Positions 45,084 through 52,911 of a DNA stretch of 60,164 nt are shown here, one piece after another. Below the pieces are notes generated by a model, which ran no database searches, had not been told where the DNA came from, and saw only the letters and a program-made list of their open reading frames with translations. The position numbers and the translations under genes are program-made. Source of the stretch: Bacteroidota bacterium (GTDB taxonomy: Bacteria > Bacteroidota > Bacteroidia > NS11-12g > UBA955); contig JANXMZ010000042.1 of assembly GCA_025354385.1 (NCBI GenBank), forward strand, positions 1 to 60,164, written 5' to 3'. The stretch's first letter is position 1. The number at the start of each line of letters is the position of its first letter.

Positions 45084-45710
45084 ATGGAACAAATACCCAA
45101 TATTATACTCGACTTATTGATGACAAAATCCTTCGACCAATTAAGTGCTTCGGAAAAAAAAGAAGTGTTTCAATGGATGGATGAAGCAAATTACAAGCGA
45201 CTGTTCGAAGCCAATCAATTGTTAAATCACGTTGCATTTAATGAAAACGACTTAAACACCAACGCTAAAAACAAAGCCATATTGATAGAAAAAATTAGAG
45301 ACAAATCTCGGAAAAAATCAATTGCTTTTTATCCTATCGCTTTGTGGAAAGTAGCCGCTTCTTTTTTATTGTTTGGAAACGTTGCATATTTCTATTTGCA
45401 TTACAATGTTAAAACAGATCAACCCGTTTATCTTACGAACACAGATACAATATACATAGAGCGTGCAAATTTTCTTCAAGATACCCAAACCTATTTTCAT
45501 GATACCGTTGGTAAACTTTTCTATAAAGATGATTCCAACAAAGCAAAAAATCATGCCACCTATGCTCAAGCCAATGTATACGGCAACGATCCAAATTCAG
45601 AAACACATCAATTGTCTGTAAGTGATTATGAGAAAAAATTAAACAATAAAAAAGGAAGCAGTATTAAAGATGATAGCCTAATACAAACCATTGGTTTTAC
45701 GACCTTGTAA
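45084..45710 (+). CDS. Single-pass membrane protein, candidate anti-sigma factor
   Basis: 208 residues from the ATG at 45084; a TTG at 45039 is open but overlaps the sigma gene. A cytoplasmic, acidic, helical N-terminus (1-85, with SASEKKEVFQWMDEANYKRL) is followed by one membrane helix (about 90-112, LWKVAASFLLFGNVAYFYLHY) and an extracytoplasmic tail of about 95 residues. This layout and position right after an ECF sigma gene fit an anti-sigma factor, though no named anti-sigma domain is recognised. The membrane segment resembles that of the small protein at 51405 (KVAA...N-Y-F). Confidence 0.5.
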   Translation: MEQIPNIILDLLMTKSFDQLSASEKKEVFQWMDEANYKRLFEANQLLNHVAFNENDLNTNAKNKAILIEKIRDKSRKKSIAFYPIALWKVAASFLLFGNVAYFYLHYNVKTDQPVYLTNTDTIYIERANFLQDTQTYFHDTVGKLFYKDDSNKAKNHATYAQANVYGNDPNSETHQLSVSDYEKKLNNKKGSSIKDDSLIQTIGFTTL

Positions 45711-45794
45711 CAAGAGGCCATTCTCCAATTAATTTCGCAACAATTGAAATAATTTTAGTATTATTGAGTCTTCCATTGGTTCAATAAAATAATC

Positions 45795-46262
45795 ATGAAA
45801 ATTATTTCGAAAAAAAATTTGACAACAGATGAGAAAAGGCATTTGATGCAGATTTGGAACAATGAATATCCAGCAAAATTAGCATTTAATACACTTTCAG
45901 ATTTAGAGCTATACTTGAATGGATTAACAGACCTTACCCATTATTTTGTGATAGATGAAGATTCAAATATCCAAGGTTGGGCCTCTACTTTTAATAGAGA
46001 AGATAATATATGGTTCGCCATTATTCTAAACAGTAATATTCAAAAGAAAAAAGTGGGCACCAAGCTTTTAAATCAGTTGAAAGCAAATCAAACAACTTTA
46101 AATGGCTGGGTAATTGACCATGATACCGACTTAAAAAAGAACGATGAGAAATACCTTTCGCCATTGATTTTTTATACTAAAAATAATTTCACTATCTGTG
46201 ATGATGTGAGATTATCTTCAGAAACAATTTCGGCAGTAAAAATTAAATGGACCGCCAATTAA
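45795..46262 (+). CDS. Putative GNAT-family N-acetyltransferase
   Basis: 155 residues. The fold is suggested by the N-terminal YPAKLAFNTLSDLELYL region, FVIDEDSNIQGWAS as the strand before the acetyl-CoA site, and a degenerate A motif (NIQKKKVGTKLLNQLKAN) in place of Q/RxxGxG/A. The C-terminus gives CDDVRLSSETISAVKIKW. Small GNAT proteins acetylate amines or peptides in the cytoplasm; the substrate is unknown. It ends just before the GH3 gene. Confidence 0.65.
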   Translation: MKIISKKNLTTDEKRHLMQIWNNEYPAKLAFNTLSDLELYLNGLTDLTHYFVIDEDSNIQGWASTFNREDNIWFAIILNSNIQKKKVGTKLLNQLKANQTTLNGWVIDHDTDLKKNDEKYLSPLIFYTKNNFTICDDVRLSSETISAVKIKWTAN

Positions 46263-46276
46263 TCGCACCTACAACC

Positions 46277-47410
46277 ATGCACATTAAAAAACAAATAAAA
46301 CTAATTTTTTCCTTATCAGCATTACTGATATTTACATTTTCATCATTTACAAATCGTATTATATCAACTCCATCATTGAGCAGTACTGACAGTATTGATA
46401 TTAAAATTGGACAAATGATTCTGATAGGTATAAATGATATCAAAAGCATTTCAGAAAACGACTCTTTGCTTTCCGATATTCAATTGGGCAAAGTAGGCGG
46501 CATCATTTTATTTGAAAAAAACATCAGTCCTACCGACTCCAAAAATAAACTAATACTATTGATTAGTGAATTGCAAAAAAAGGCGCGAATTCCTTTATTT
46601 GCAACTATTGATGAAGAAGGTGGAAAAGTGCACAGGTTAAAAGAAAAATACGGATTTGTAAGAATGCCATCTGCAGCCTATTTAGGGCGTATAAATAATG
46701 TAGATACCACCCTATTTTACAACAGACGATTGGCAAAAGAATTAAGAGAGTTGGGCATTAATTTAAACTTTGCACCTGTGCTAGACATGGCCATTAACCC
46801 CGAAAATAAAGCAATTGTAAAGGTTGAAAGAAGTTTTTCTGCCAGTCCAGAAATGGTGAGCAAGCATGCACTTGTTTGTATACAAGCCCATCATGAATTC
46901 GGTATTAAAACCATCCTCAAACATTTTCCAGGTCATGGCAGTTCTACTAGCGATTCACATTTTGGCATTGTAGATGTGAGTCGTTCATGGAATTTTAACG
47001 AATTATTCCCCTACTATTCCATCTTGCAATCTGGCACTTGCGATGCTATTATGACCGCACATATAATTAATCAAAACTGGGATACAACCCTATTGCCCGC
47101 TACCCTTTCTAAAAAGGTCATACAAGAAATGTTAAGAGGATGGATGGGTTATAGAGGTGTAATATTTTCGGATGATATGCAGATGAATGCCATTAGTAAA
47201 AATTATGGGTTTGAAACATCTATAGAAAAATCCATTAATGCCGGAGTAGATGTTTTAATGTTTGGCAATAATGTGCATCTAGATGAAAAGCCAGCAACAG
47301 CCAAGGAGGTTCATGCCATTATTAAAAAACTATTAAAAGAAGGTAAAATAAAAAAAGAAAGAATTGATGAAGCTTACTATAGAATAATGGCATTGAAAAA
47401 CAAAAAGTAA
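46277..47410 (+). CDS. Glycoside hydrolase family 3, NagZ-like beta-N-acetylhexosaminidase
   Basis: 377 residues from the ATG at 46277, which gives a proper N-terminal signal or anchor (KKQIKLIFSLSALLIF); the ATG at 46247 overlaps the previous gene. The GH3 TIM barrel shows IDEEGGKVHRL, the NagZ-type loop KHFPGHGSSTSDSHFG with its Asp-His dyad, and the nucleophile Asp in FSDDMQMNA. It is predicted to remove GlcNAc from peptidoglycan or other glycans in the periplasm. It is 11 nt upstream of a serine hydrolase; the two domains are fused in one protein in some relatives. Confidence 0.88.
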   Translation: MHIKKQIKLIFSLSALLIFTFSSFTNRIISTPSLSSTDSIDIKIGQMILIGINDIKSISENDSLLSDIQLGKVGGIILFEKNISPTDSKNKLILLISELQKKARIPLFATIDEEGGKVHRLKEKYGFVRMPSAAYLGRINNVDTTLFYNRRLAKELRELGINLNFAPVLDMAINPENKAIVKVERSFSASPEMVSKHALVCIQAHHEFGIKTILKHFPGHGSSTSDSHFGIVDVSRSWNFNELFPYYSILQSGTCDAIMTAHIINQNWDTTLLPATLSKKVIQEMLRGWMGYRGVIFSDDMQMNAISKNYGFETSIEKSINAGVDVLMFGNNVHLDEKPATAKEVHAIIKKLLKEGKIKKERIDEAYYRIMALKNKK

Positions 47411-47421
47411 AGCCCTTTTTT

Positions 47422-48483
47422 ATGATTAAAAAAAACAGGTTGCTCATTTATTTTTTAGTTTTTGCGCACCAAGCATGGTGTCAGCCTTCAACATTCAACA
47501 AAACACTCGACTCCCTTTTATCACTGAAAATGGAAGTCCCTTTTAATGGCCTTATTCTGATATCAATAGGAGAGAATATCGCATATAATAAGATAGTTGG
47601 ATTTTCTGACATGAAGAAAAAAACGCCTCTATGCGAGGAGGCGCAGTTTATTATTGGCTCTATTAGTAAACAATTTACAGCTGTTCTTATTTTACGAGAA
47701 TTTGAAGCAGGACACTTAACATTAAATACTCCTATTAAAACCTACCTACCTAAAATAAAGCAGGCATGGGCAGATACAGTAACCGTTCACCATTTATTAA
47801 CACATACCCATGGTATACCAGAATTAGATAAGATGCGGCACTTTTCTGAACTCAGTTCACATCTCTCTTTCCAACCTGGTACAAATTACAACTATTCTCA
47901 AATTGGGTATCATTTGTTATCGCTTATTGCAGAAAAGACATCAGGAAAATCATTTGCCAAATTGAGTTCAGAAATGTTTCAATTTTGTGAAATGGAAAAA
48001 ACTTTTCATCCAGATATAAAAAAGTACACCCAACTGGTAAAAGGGTATAGCAATAAAGGCAAAGGTGTATTAATGGAAAATAAAAAAGGATTTATGAATT
48101 ATGCTGCTGCGGGTGGTTTTGTATCCACGGCCACCGATTTACGGAGGTGGAATAATCATTTATTTAAAGGGCATTTGCTAAAAGACAGCAATTTGAAACG
48201 AATGTGCTCACCACAACCGAATGCCATTAGACAACATCCCTTATTCGGCATTACGCAATATGGCTACGGCATTACCATTTCTACAAAAGACAGCCTTCTG
48301 CAATTGGGTCAAACTGGATTAGCACCTGGCTTTTGCTCTATGAATTATTACTTTCCCAAAAGTCAAACAAGTTTAGTGATTTTAGAAAATTATATTGCTT
48401 CAGAAGAAGATATAAAAGCCATTTTTTATTATCATTTACTAATTTTAGATTTATTTAGAAAAATACAATTAGAAAACTATTAG
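47422..48483 (+). CDS. Exported serine hydrolase, class C beta-lactamase fold
   Basis: 353 residues. A signal peptide (1-21, ending WCQ) leads into the PBP/beta-lactamase fold: nucleophile S80-I-S-K83 in IIGSISKQFTA, then LLTHTHGIP. The second motif is Y158-S-Q160 where YxN is usual. The third is G-Q297-T-G299 where HTG or KTG is usual. Two of the three motifs carry Gln in place of the normal residue, so activity on standard substrates is uncertain. It most likely acts on peptidoglycan peptides or esters in the periplasm, together with the GH3 enzyme 11 nt upstream. Confidence 0.82.
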   Translation: MIKKNRLLIYFLVFAHQAWCQPSTFNKTLDSLLSLKMEVPFNGLILISIGENIAYNKIVGFSDMKKKTPLCEEAQFIIGSISKQFTAVLILREFEAGHLTLNTPIKTYLPKIKQAWADTVTVHHLLTHTHGIPELDKMRHFSELSSHLSFQPGTNYNYSQIGYHLLSLIAEKTSGKSFAKLSSEMFQFCEMEKTFHPDIKKYTQLVKGYSNKGKGVLMENKKGFMNYAAAGGFVSTATDLRRWNNHLFKGHLLKDSNLKRMCSPQPNAIRQHPLFGITQYGYGITISTKDSLLQLGQTGLAPGFCSMNYYFPKSQTSLVILENYIASEEDIKAIFYYHLLILDLFRKIQLENY

Positions 48484-48565
48484 CGCTTAATAACAATTGC
48501 TTGCCAATCGCATTTTACCTATATATATTCACTTTTAAATCACCTAACATTTAAAATGTTTTAGC

Positions 48566-48573
48566 TAAATTTG
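48566..48573 (+). promoter_or_regulatory. -7 promoter box (TAAATTTG)
   Basis: Exact TAnnTTTG match ending 13 nt before the MarR-type gene ATG at 48587. No -33 TTTG is found at standard spacing. Confidence 0.4.
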
Positions 48574-48586
48574 CAAACCGATTGCT

Positions 48587-49039
48587 ATGCGCTTAGAAGA
48601 CGAAATAAAGCAAACCAAACCTTTTAAAAACGAGTTCCAAAAACTTGTCTTAAATATCAATGTTACCAGCAGTTGGTTAAATTCTCTTTTTTCAGAAAAA
48701 TTAAAACCTTATGGGTTAAGCCCTCATCAGTATAATGTATTGCGAATTTTAAAAGGCAAGTATCCAGAGAGCTATTGTAATATGGACATTACACAGAGGA
48801 TGATAGACAAATCTTCTAATGCTACTAGAATAGTTGATAAATTATTAGAAAAGCAATTGGTGAGCAGAATTGAAAATGTTTCGGACAGACGCTTGGTGAA
48901 CATTACAATTACTAAAAAAGGGTTAGATCTGCTTGAAGAATTTGATGAACAGCCCATGGCAGATCCCCATCAGTATTTTAAATTAGATGAAGAAAAAGCA
49001 AAGCTTATGAATGATTTATTGGATCAAATGCGAGGATAA
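48587..49039 (+). CDS. MarR-family transcriptional regulator
   Basis: 150 residues, one winged helix domain: LKPYGLSPHQYNVLRILKG, then the recognition region DITQRMIDKSSNATRIVDKLLEKQLVSRI and the wing SDRRLVNITITKKGLDLL. MarR dimers usually repress nearby genes and respond to small phenolics, oxidants or metals. The next gene downstream, a small membrane protein 63 nt away, is the obvious candidate target. No clear inverted repeat operator was found in the 103-nt upstream gap. Confidence 0.9.
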   Translation: MRLEDEIKQTKPFKNEFQKLVLNINVTSSWLNSLFSEKLKPYGLSPHQYNVLRILKGKYPESYCNMDITQRMIDKSSNATRIVDKLLEKQLVSRIENVSDRRLVNITITKKGLDLLEEFDEQPMADPHQYFKLDEEKAKLMNDLLDQMRG

Positions 49040-49102
49040 AAAAATTTTCCCTTATAATTGTACCTACAATATTTTTACATACAATTTAAACCAAATTCTA
49101 TT

Positions 49103-49519
49103 ATGCAATCAAAATTAAACTTGGGCCAATCGCTGAAAACAGGACTTTTAGCCGCCCTATTTGCTGCCGTCATCAATGCCATTCTTTTCTTTGTATTTCA
49201 CGCTGCTGGCGTTTTTACTGATGATATTTTTATTCAACCTAATGAACCATTGACTATTGTTCCAGTTTTAATTTCTAGCATTTTCCCCACACTTGTTGGA
49301 GCCTTGGTATTTTTCATTTTCGAAAAATTTTCAAACAATGGATTTAAAATTTTCAGAATTTTCACCCTTGTAATTTTGGTTTTATCACTAAGCAGTCCAT
49401 TTATGGGAATTAAAGGGGTAACTCCTGCTTATGCAATTGTATTATGTGTAATGCATGTTTCAGTTGTATTTTTATTGCTTTACCAAATTAAAAAGAGCAA
49501 AGATAAACTTGCTTCATAA
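49103..49519 (+). CDS. Small four-helix membrane protein (DUF6069-like)
   Basis: 138 residues from the ATG at 49103; an upstream TTG frame is rejected. Four hydrophobic segments (about 13-35, 53-75, 82-101, 107-128) with an acidic loop after the first (VFTDDIFIQPNEPLTIVP). I think it belongs to the DUF6069 group of small integral membrane proteins, but this is from memory of the family's pattern. It lies 63 nt after the MarR-like gene, which may regulate it. Confidence 0.65.
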   Translation: MQSKLNLGQSLKTGLLAALFAAVINAILFFVFHAAGVFTDDIFIQPNEPLTIVPVLISSIFPTLVGALVFFIFEKFSNNGFKIFRIFTLVILVLSLSSPFMGIKGVTPAYAIVLCVMHVSVVFLLLYQIKKSKDKLAS

Positions 49520-49723
49520 GCACCATCCCATTAGACCATGCCAATAAGTTATCAAAATAGTCTAGCTCATGACTAAAGGGATTCAAACCCTTAATGCTTT
49601 TAAGTAACCTCGCTGGCTTTCGGGCGGTACAATTCATTAGCACTAATTTTTCCTTAGCTGCTGAGCGGCTTGAATGACAAGAGAAAATTTCTTTTGAAAA
49701 TAGTTTAATGAAGAGAATTTCAA

Positions 49724-49759
49724 AAAAAAGCACCCATCCAAAAGGACAGGTGCTTTTTT
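49724..49759. terminator. Bidirectional intrinsic terminator
   Basis: AAAAAAGCACC (49724-49734) pairs with GGTGCTTTTTT (49749-49759); inside, TCC pairs with GGA around an AAAA loop. A and T runs on both sides allow use from either strand. It serves the SDR gene (minus strand, ends at 49778) and perhaps the plus-strand gene before it. Confidence 0.8.
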
Positions 49760-49777
49760 GTTAAACATACAGCGCAA

Positions 49778-50587
49778 TTATAAAATTAGCAAACCTCCAT
49801 CTACAATTATGGTACTACCAGTTATATAAGCAGAGGCTTTGCTTGCCAAAAACAATGCTGCATTGGCAATATCTTCAGGTTCTCCCATTCTTTGTAAGGG
49901 AAGCGACTTTAAAAATTGTTCGGTCTGGGCTTTCATAGCGGCCATTTGTTCGGCACTCACATTTGCACCCATCATTTTTGCGGCACCGGGTGTATTAACA
50001 CCTCCAGGGGCAATATCATTCACTGTTATACCATATTTTCCAAGTTCTTTTGCAAACGACCTGGTTAACATGCGCACCCCTCCTTTAGAGGCATCGTAGG
50101 GCGCTAAATTCCCAGTGGGTTTTAAACTGTCTACAGAAGAAATATTAATGATTTTTCCACCGTGGTTTTTGCTAATCATAATATTGGCGACCTCCTTGGA
50201 GAGAAAAGCCATGGCTTTTAGATTTAGATTCATGGTACTGTCCCATAATTCTTCACTCATTTCTGTTGCAGCTGTGTATTTAAAGATCCCTGCATTATTA
50301 ACTAAAATATGAATGTCTCCAAAACTACTGATGGCCTTTTCAACCACCAATTTTACATTTTCAATTTTCCTTAAATCTACTTTAATATAATCGGACTTAA
50401 CATTCAAAGCCTTAATAGTAGCCATGGTCTCTTCGGCTTCCGTTTCATCTTCAATATCCGCAATTAAAACATTAGCACCTGCCTCGGCCAATCTAATAGC
50501 AATACCTTTACCAATGCCCATGGCACCGCCAGTAACAATGGCCGAATAACCATTTAAATCGAATAGTTGAGATATTGAGTGATTCAT
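49778..50587 (-). CDS. SDR-family oxidoreductase (FabG-like)
   Basis: 269 residues. The classical short-chain dehydrogenase pattern is complete: cofactor loop TGGAMGIGKGIA (TGxxxGIG), NNAGIFK, the catalytic Ser in NISSVDS, and YDASKGG (YxxxK). The Asp-containing turn after strand 2 (LIADIED) predicts preference for NAD(H). The C-terminus ITGSTIIVDGGL is standard. It reduces or oxidises an unknown alcohol/ketone in the cytoplasm. It stands alone on the minus strand, divergent from the metal-response operon. Confidence 0.92.
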   Translation of the reverse strand: MNHSISQLFDLNGYSAIVTGGAMGIGKGIAIRLAEAGANVLIADIEDETEAEETMATIKALNVKSDYIKVDLRKIENVKLVVEKAISSFGDIHILVNNAGIFKYTAATEMSEELWDSTMNLNLKAMAFLSKEVANIMISKNHGGKIINISSVDSLKPTGNLAPYDASKGGVRMLTRSFAKELGKYGITVNDIAPGGVNTPGAAKMMGANVSAEQMAAMKAQTEQFLKSLPLQRMGEPEDIANAALFLASKASAYITGSTIIVDGGLLIL

Positions 50588-50738
50588 TTTATTGTAGGAT
50601 TTGAATTTTCTATTTATTTAGAATAAGAAAACAAAGATGATGGATATTTTTTTTTTGAAACCTAATAAAAGTCAACCTTACGGCTGACAATTATCATAAT
50701 TAAAACACCCCACTTTTATTTTGGAACATTTGTTTTTG

Positions 50739-50746
50739 TATGTTTG
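50739..50746 (+). promoter_or_regulatory. -7 box upstream of the ECF sigma/MbnP operon (TATGTTTG)
   Basis: Exact TAnnTTTG match, 42 nt before the sigma factor ATG at 50789. TTTG at 50720-50723 is only 15 nt away, short of the usual 17-23. A sigma-specific promoter for autoregulation may overlap and cannot be recognised without other targets. Confidence 0.5.
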
Positions 50747-50788
50747 CCGCAGAGAATAGCACCGAACAATGGTTCAATATTTATCACT

Positions 50789-51361
50789 ATGAAAGAAGCA
50801 GAATTGCTACTAAAGTTAAAAGCTGGAGACAAAGCTGCATTTGAACAATTGATTAATGCATACAGTCGTTCGGTGATTAATACATGCTATCGATTTTTGC
50901 TCAATGAAAAAGATGCCGAGGATATTTCTCAAGAAGTATTTATTGAGGTGTTTCAATCCATTCGTGCATTTAAAGGCAATTCCAAAATCTCCACTTGGAT
51001 TTATCGCATTGCTGTTACAAAGAGCTTAGATGAAATTAAAAAGCGCAACCGCAAAAAAAGAATTTCATCTATAGGCAAATTGTTAAAACTAGAGGATATT
51101 TCGCAATGGATGGGCGGAGGTAAGCAACCCGACCAAGTATTGCACGAAAAAGAAAAAATGAAAGAAGTAATGAATGCCTTAAACACTTTACCAGACAGCC
51201 AAAGAGTGGCATTTACATTGAGTAAAATGGATGGTTATAACCATTTGGAAATTGCCGAAATAATGGATACAACTGTTATTTCTGTTGAATCATTAATATA
51301 TAGGGCCAAGAAAAAAATGACTCAAAAATTACAGCTCATTTTAACAAAAAAGAATGACTAG
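50789..51361 (+). CDS. ECF RNA polymerase sigma factor (CnrH-like position)
   Basis: 190 residues from the ATG at 50789; a TTG frame 15 codons upstream runs through the promoter box and is rejected. Region 2 is AFEQLINAYSRSVINTCYRF with DAEDISQEVFIEVFQ and ISTWIYRIAVTKSLDEIKKR; region 4 is LPDSQRVAFTLSKMDGYNHLEIAEIMDTTVISVESLIYRAK. It begins a run of seven genes that encode a small TM protein, a CpxP/CnrX-like sensor, MbnP, a diheme enzyme, a YHYH protein and a Cys-His protein. It most likely controls them in response to a metal or envelope signal. Confidence 0.92.
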   Translation: MKEAELLLKLKAGDKAAFEQLINAYSRSVINTCYRFLLNEKDAEDISQEVFIEVFQSIRAFKGNSKISTWIYRIAVTKSLDEIKKRNRKKRISSIGKLLKLEDISQWMGGGKQPDQVLHEKEKMKEVMNALNTLPDSQRVAFTLSKMDGYNHLEIAEIMDTTVISVESLIYRAKKKMTQKLQLILTKKND

Positions 51362-51404
51362 TGCCAGAAATTTAAATAATAATCGTCTAAACTCATATTG
51401 AATC

Positions 51405-51713
51405 ATGAAAGAATCTGTTATCAAACATAAAACTGAAATTTACATTCAGGCTTTTGAAAATTTGCCCGACATGCCGATTAGTGCTACTTGGAATGATTCA
51501 TTAATGTTAAAACTCTCTCAGTCTGAGACAAAACCTAGCGCTGATTTTCCTCTTGCCGGTTTTAAAGTTGCTGCGGTCCTTTTTATCTTTATAAATATTG
51601 GTTATTTTGTTACTGCTTATACAACTACTAATAATAATGCGGTAGATAGAAATACCGATATGAAAATTATTTCCAATGAATTATTTATCAATCCATCTTC
51701 ACTAACCAATTAA
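51405..51713 (+). CDS. Small single-TM protein, putative anti-sigma factor
   Basis: 102 residues. The cytoplasmic N-terminus (1-48) includes an amphipathic helix with ATWNDSLMLKLSQ, the type of short sigma-binding segment found in CnrY-like anti-sigma factors. One membrane helix (about 50-70, FKVAAVLFIFINIGYFVTAY) and a 30-residue external tail follow. Position between an ECF sigma gene (43 nt) and a membrane-anchored CpxP-like sensor (2 nt) gives the same order of roles as CnrY-CnrX-CnrH systems, although the gene order differs. Sequence identity to named anti-sigma families is not evident, so the call rests on layout. Confidence 0.55.
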   Translation: MKESVIKHKTEIYIQAFENLPDMPISATWNDSLMLKLSQSETKPSADFPLAGFKVAAVLFIFINIGYFVTAYTTTNNNAVDRNTDMKIISNELFINPSSLTN

Positions 51714-51715
51714 CC

Positions 51716-52207
51716 ATGGACGTATTTGCACAAAAAAAATTCCTTATTCGCATTGTAATTGCATTAACACTCTTAAATGTTTTATGCATAGGGGTATTTG
51801 TTTGGAAAGATTTTAAACACCGCCCCCCTCACCCGCCTATGCATGGCGAGTATAGAGATGTAACAGGAATACTTGAAAAAGAACTACAACTAAGTTCGTC
51901 ACAAATGGTTCAGTTTAATACGCTACGGGTTGAGACTTTTGAGAAAGAGAGAGCTATTCTTGACATTTTAAGAAGTGAGAGAGACTCCATGAATGAGACG
52001 ATGTTCAATAAAGTGACCAGTGATAGTATTGTAAAAAACATGGCTTTACGCATTTCGCAGAATGAATATAAAATGGAAATGCTAAGATTTGAACAGGCCA
52101 AGGCTTTAAAGAAGATATGTACGCCAGAACAATTGGATAAATTCAAGGAATTGACAATGGAAATTCGCGATTATTTCCGTCCAGATAATCAACCTCGAAG
52201 AAGATGA
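51716..52207 (+). CDS. Membrane-anchored CpxP/Spy/CnrX-like periplasmic metal or stress sensor
   Basis: 163 residues. An N-terminal anchor helix (8-30) is followed by HRPPHPPMHGEYRD (35-48), a His/Met-rich stretch (H35, H39, M42, H43), then an all-helical hairpin with two CpxP-type motifs, LQLSSSQMVQF (58-68) and CTPEQLDKF (135-143). The Pfam-type relatives are the periplasmic heavy-metal resistance proteins ZraP, CnrX and Spy. It could bind metal outside the membrane and relieve the anti-sigma protein encoded 2 nt upstream. It overlaps the MbnP gene by 4 nt (ATGA). Confidence 0.7.
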   Translation: MDVFAQKKFLIRIVIALTLLNVLCIGVFVWKDFKHRPPHPPMHGEYRDVTGILEKELQLSSSQMVQFNTLRVETFEKERAILDILRSERDSMNETMFNKVTSDSIVKNMALRISQNEYKMEMLRFEQAKALKKICTPEQLDKFKELTMEIRDYFRPDNQPRRR

Positions 52208-52911
52208 AAAAAATCTTTTTTTCATTTGTTATGAGTTTTGTTGCTCCTATGCTCTTTTCACAATCTTATAAACCTGTTCAAGTAAATTTTAAGCCAATGT
52301 TTGGTTCGCAAGAATTGGTTTTAAATGATTCTGTTTACACCTTCAATTTAAAAGACAGTGTTTATATTGAAACCTTGAAATTTTATATTTCAGGTATTGA
52401 ATTATTGTGTAAAAACAAAATGGTATGGAAAGAGAACAACAGTTACCATCTTATTAATTTAAGTGAAGAAAACACACTTCATTTAATGTTACAAGTGCCT
52501 AAAAATATCCACTTTGAGCACATTAAATTTTATCTAGGTATTGATAGTGGCATGAATACTTCGGGTGCACAAGGCGGTGATTTGGATCCAACGAAGGGTA
52601 TGTTTTGGACCTGGCAAAGCGGTTATATTAATTTTAAACTAGAAGGTAAAAGCAATGCATGTGCAACACGCAAGCACGAATTTATGTTGCATTTAGGTGG
52701 TTATTTGTATCCATATAATACAATTCAAACCATTGTTCTGCCAATGCCCGCTAAAACTTCCGCTATTATCGTCATAGACATCAAAACATTTTTAAGTGCC
52801 ATTGATTTAAGCAAACAACACCACATCATGTCGCCTGGCAACAATGCTTTTTTATTATCCCAAATAGTCGCCAAATCTTTTAGCCCATGGATAGCACCTT
52901 CCAAAAAATAA
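52204..52911 (+). CDS. MbnP-family periplasmic (copper-linked) protein
   Basis: 235 residues. A signal peptide (1-20, ending LFSQ) is followed by the MbnP-like beta sandwich: VQVNFKPMFGSQELVLND, ETLKFYISGIELL, the DSGMNTSGAQGGDLDP loop (114-129), GMFWTWQSGYINFKLEG (132-148), and FMLHLGGY (160-167). In characterised MbnP a Trp is oxidised to kynurenine by MbnH to make a copper site; W135 and W137 in the conserved WTW segment are the candidates here. The next gene encodes an MbnH-like diheme enzyme and overlaps by 25 nt. The family assignment is firm; copper binding in this protein is inference. Confidence 0.85.
   Translation: MKKIFFSFVMSFVAPMLFSQSYKPVQVNFKPMFGSQELVLNDSVYTFNLKDSVYIETLKFYISGIELLCKNKMVWKENNSYHLINLSEENTLHLMLQVPKNIHFEHIKFYLGIDSGMNTSGAQGGDLDPTKGMFWTWQSGYINFKLEGKSNACATRKHEFMLHLGGYLYPYNTIQTIVLPMPAKTSAIIVIDIKTFLSAIDLSKQHHIMSPGNNAFLLSQIVAKSFSPWIAPSKK

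Noticed and set aside
49577..49593. tRNA T-arm-like hairpin on the minus strand (AAGGG-TTTGAAT-CCCTT)
   Set aside because: The loop has T where tRNA needs C56, and no matching acceptor, D or anticodon arm is found at the right distances.
49488..49733. 81-codon minus-strand reading frame over the 3' end of the small membrane protein gene
   Set aside because: No signal, domain or conserved motif that I recognise; it overlaps a real gene antisense and the terminator region.
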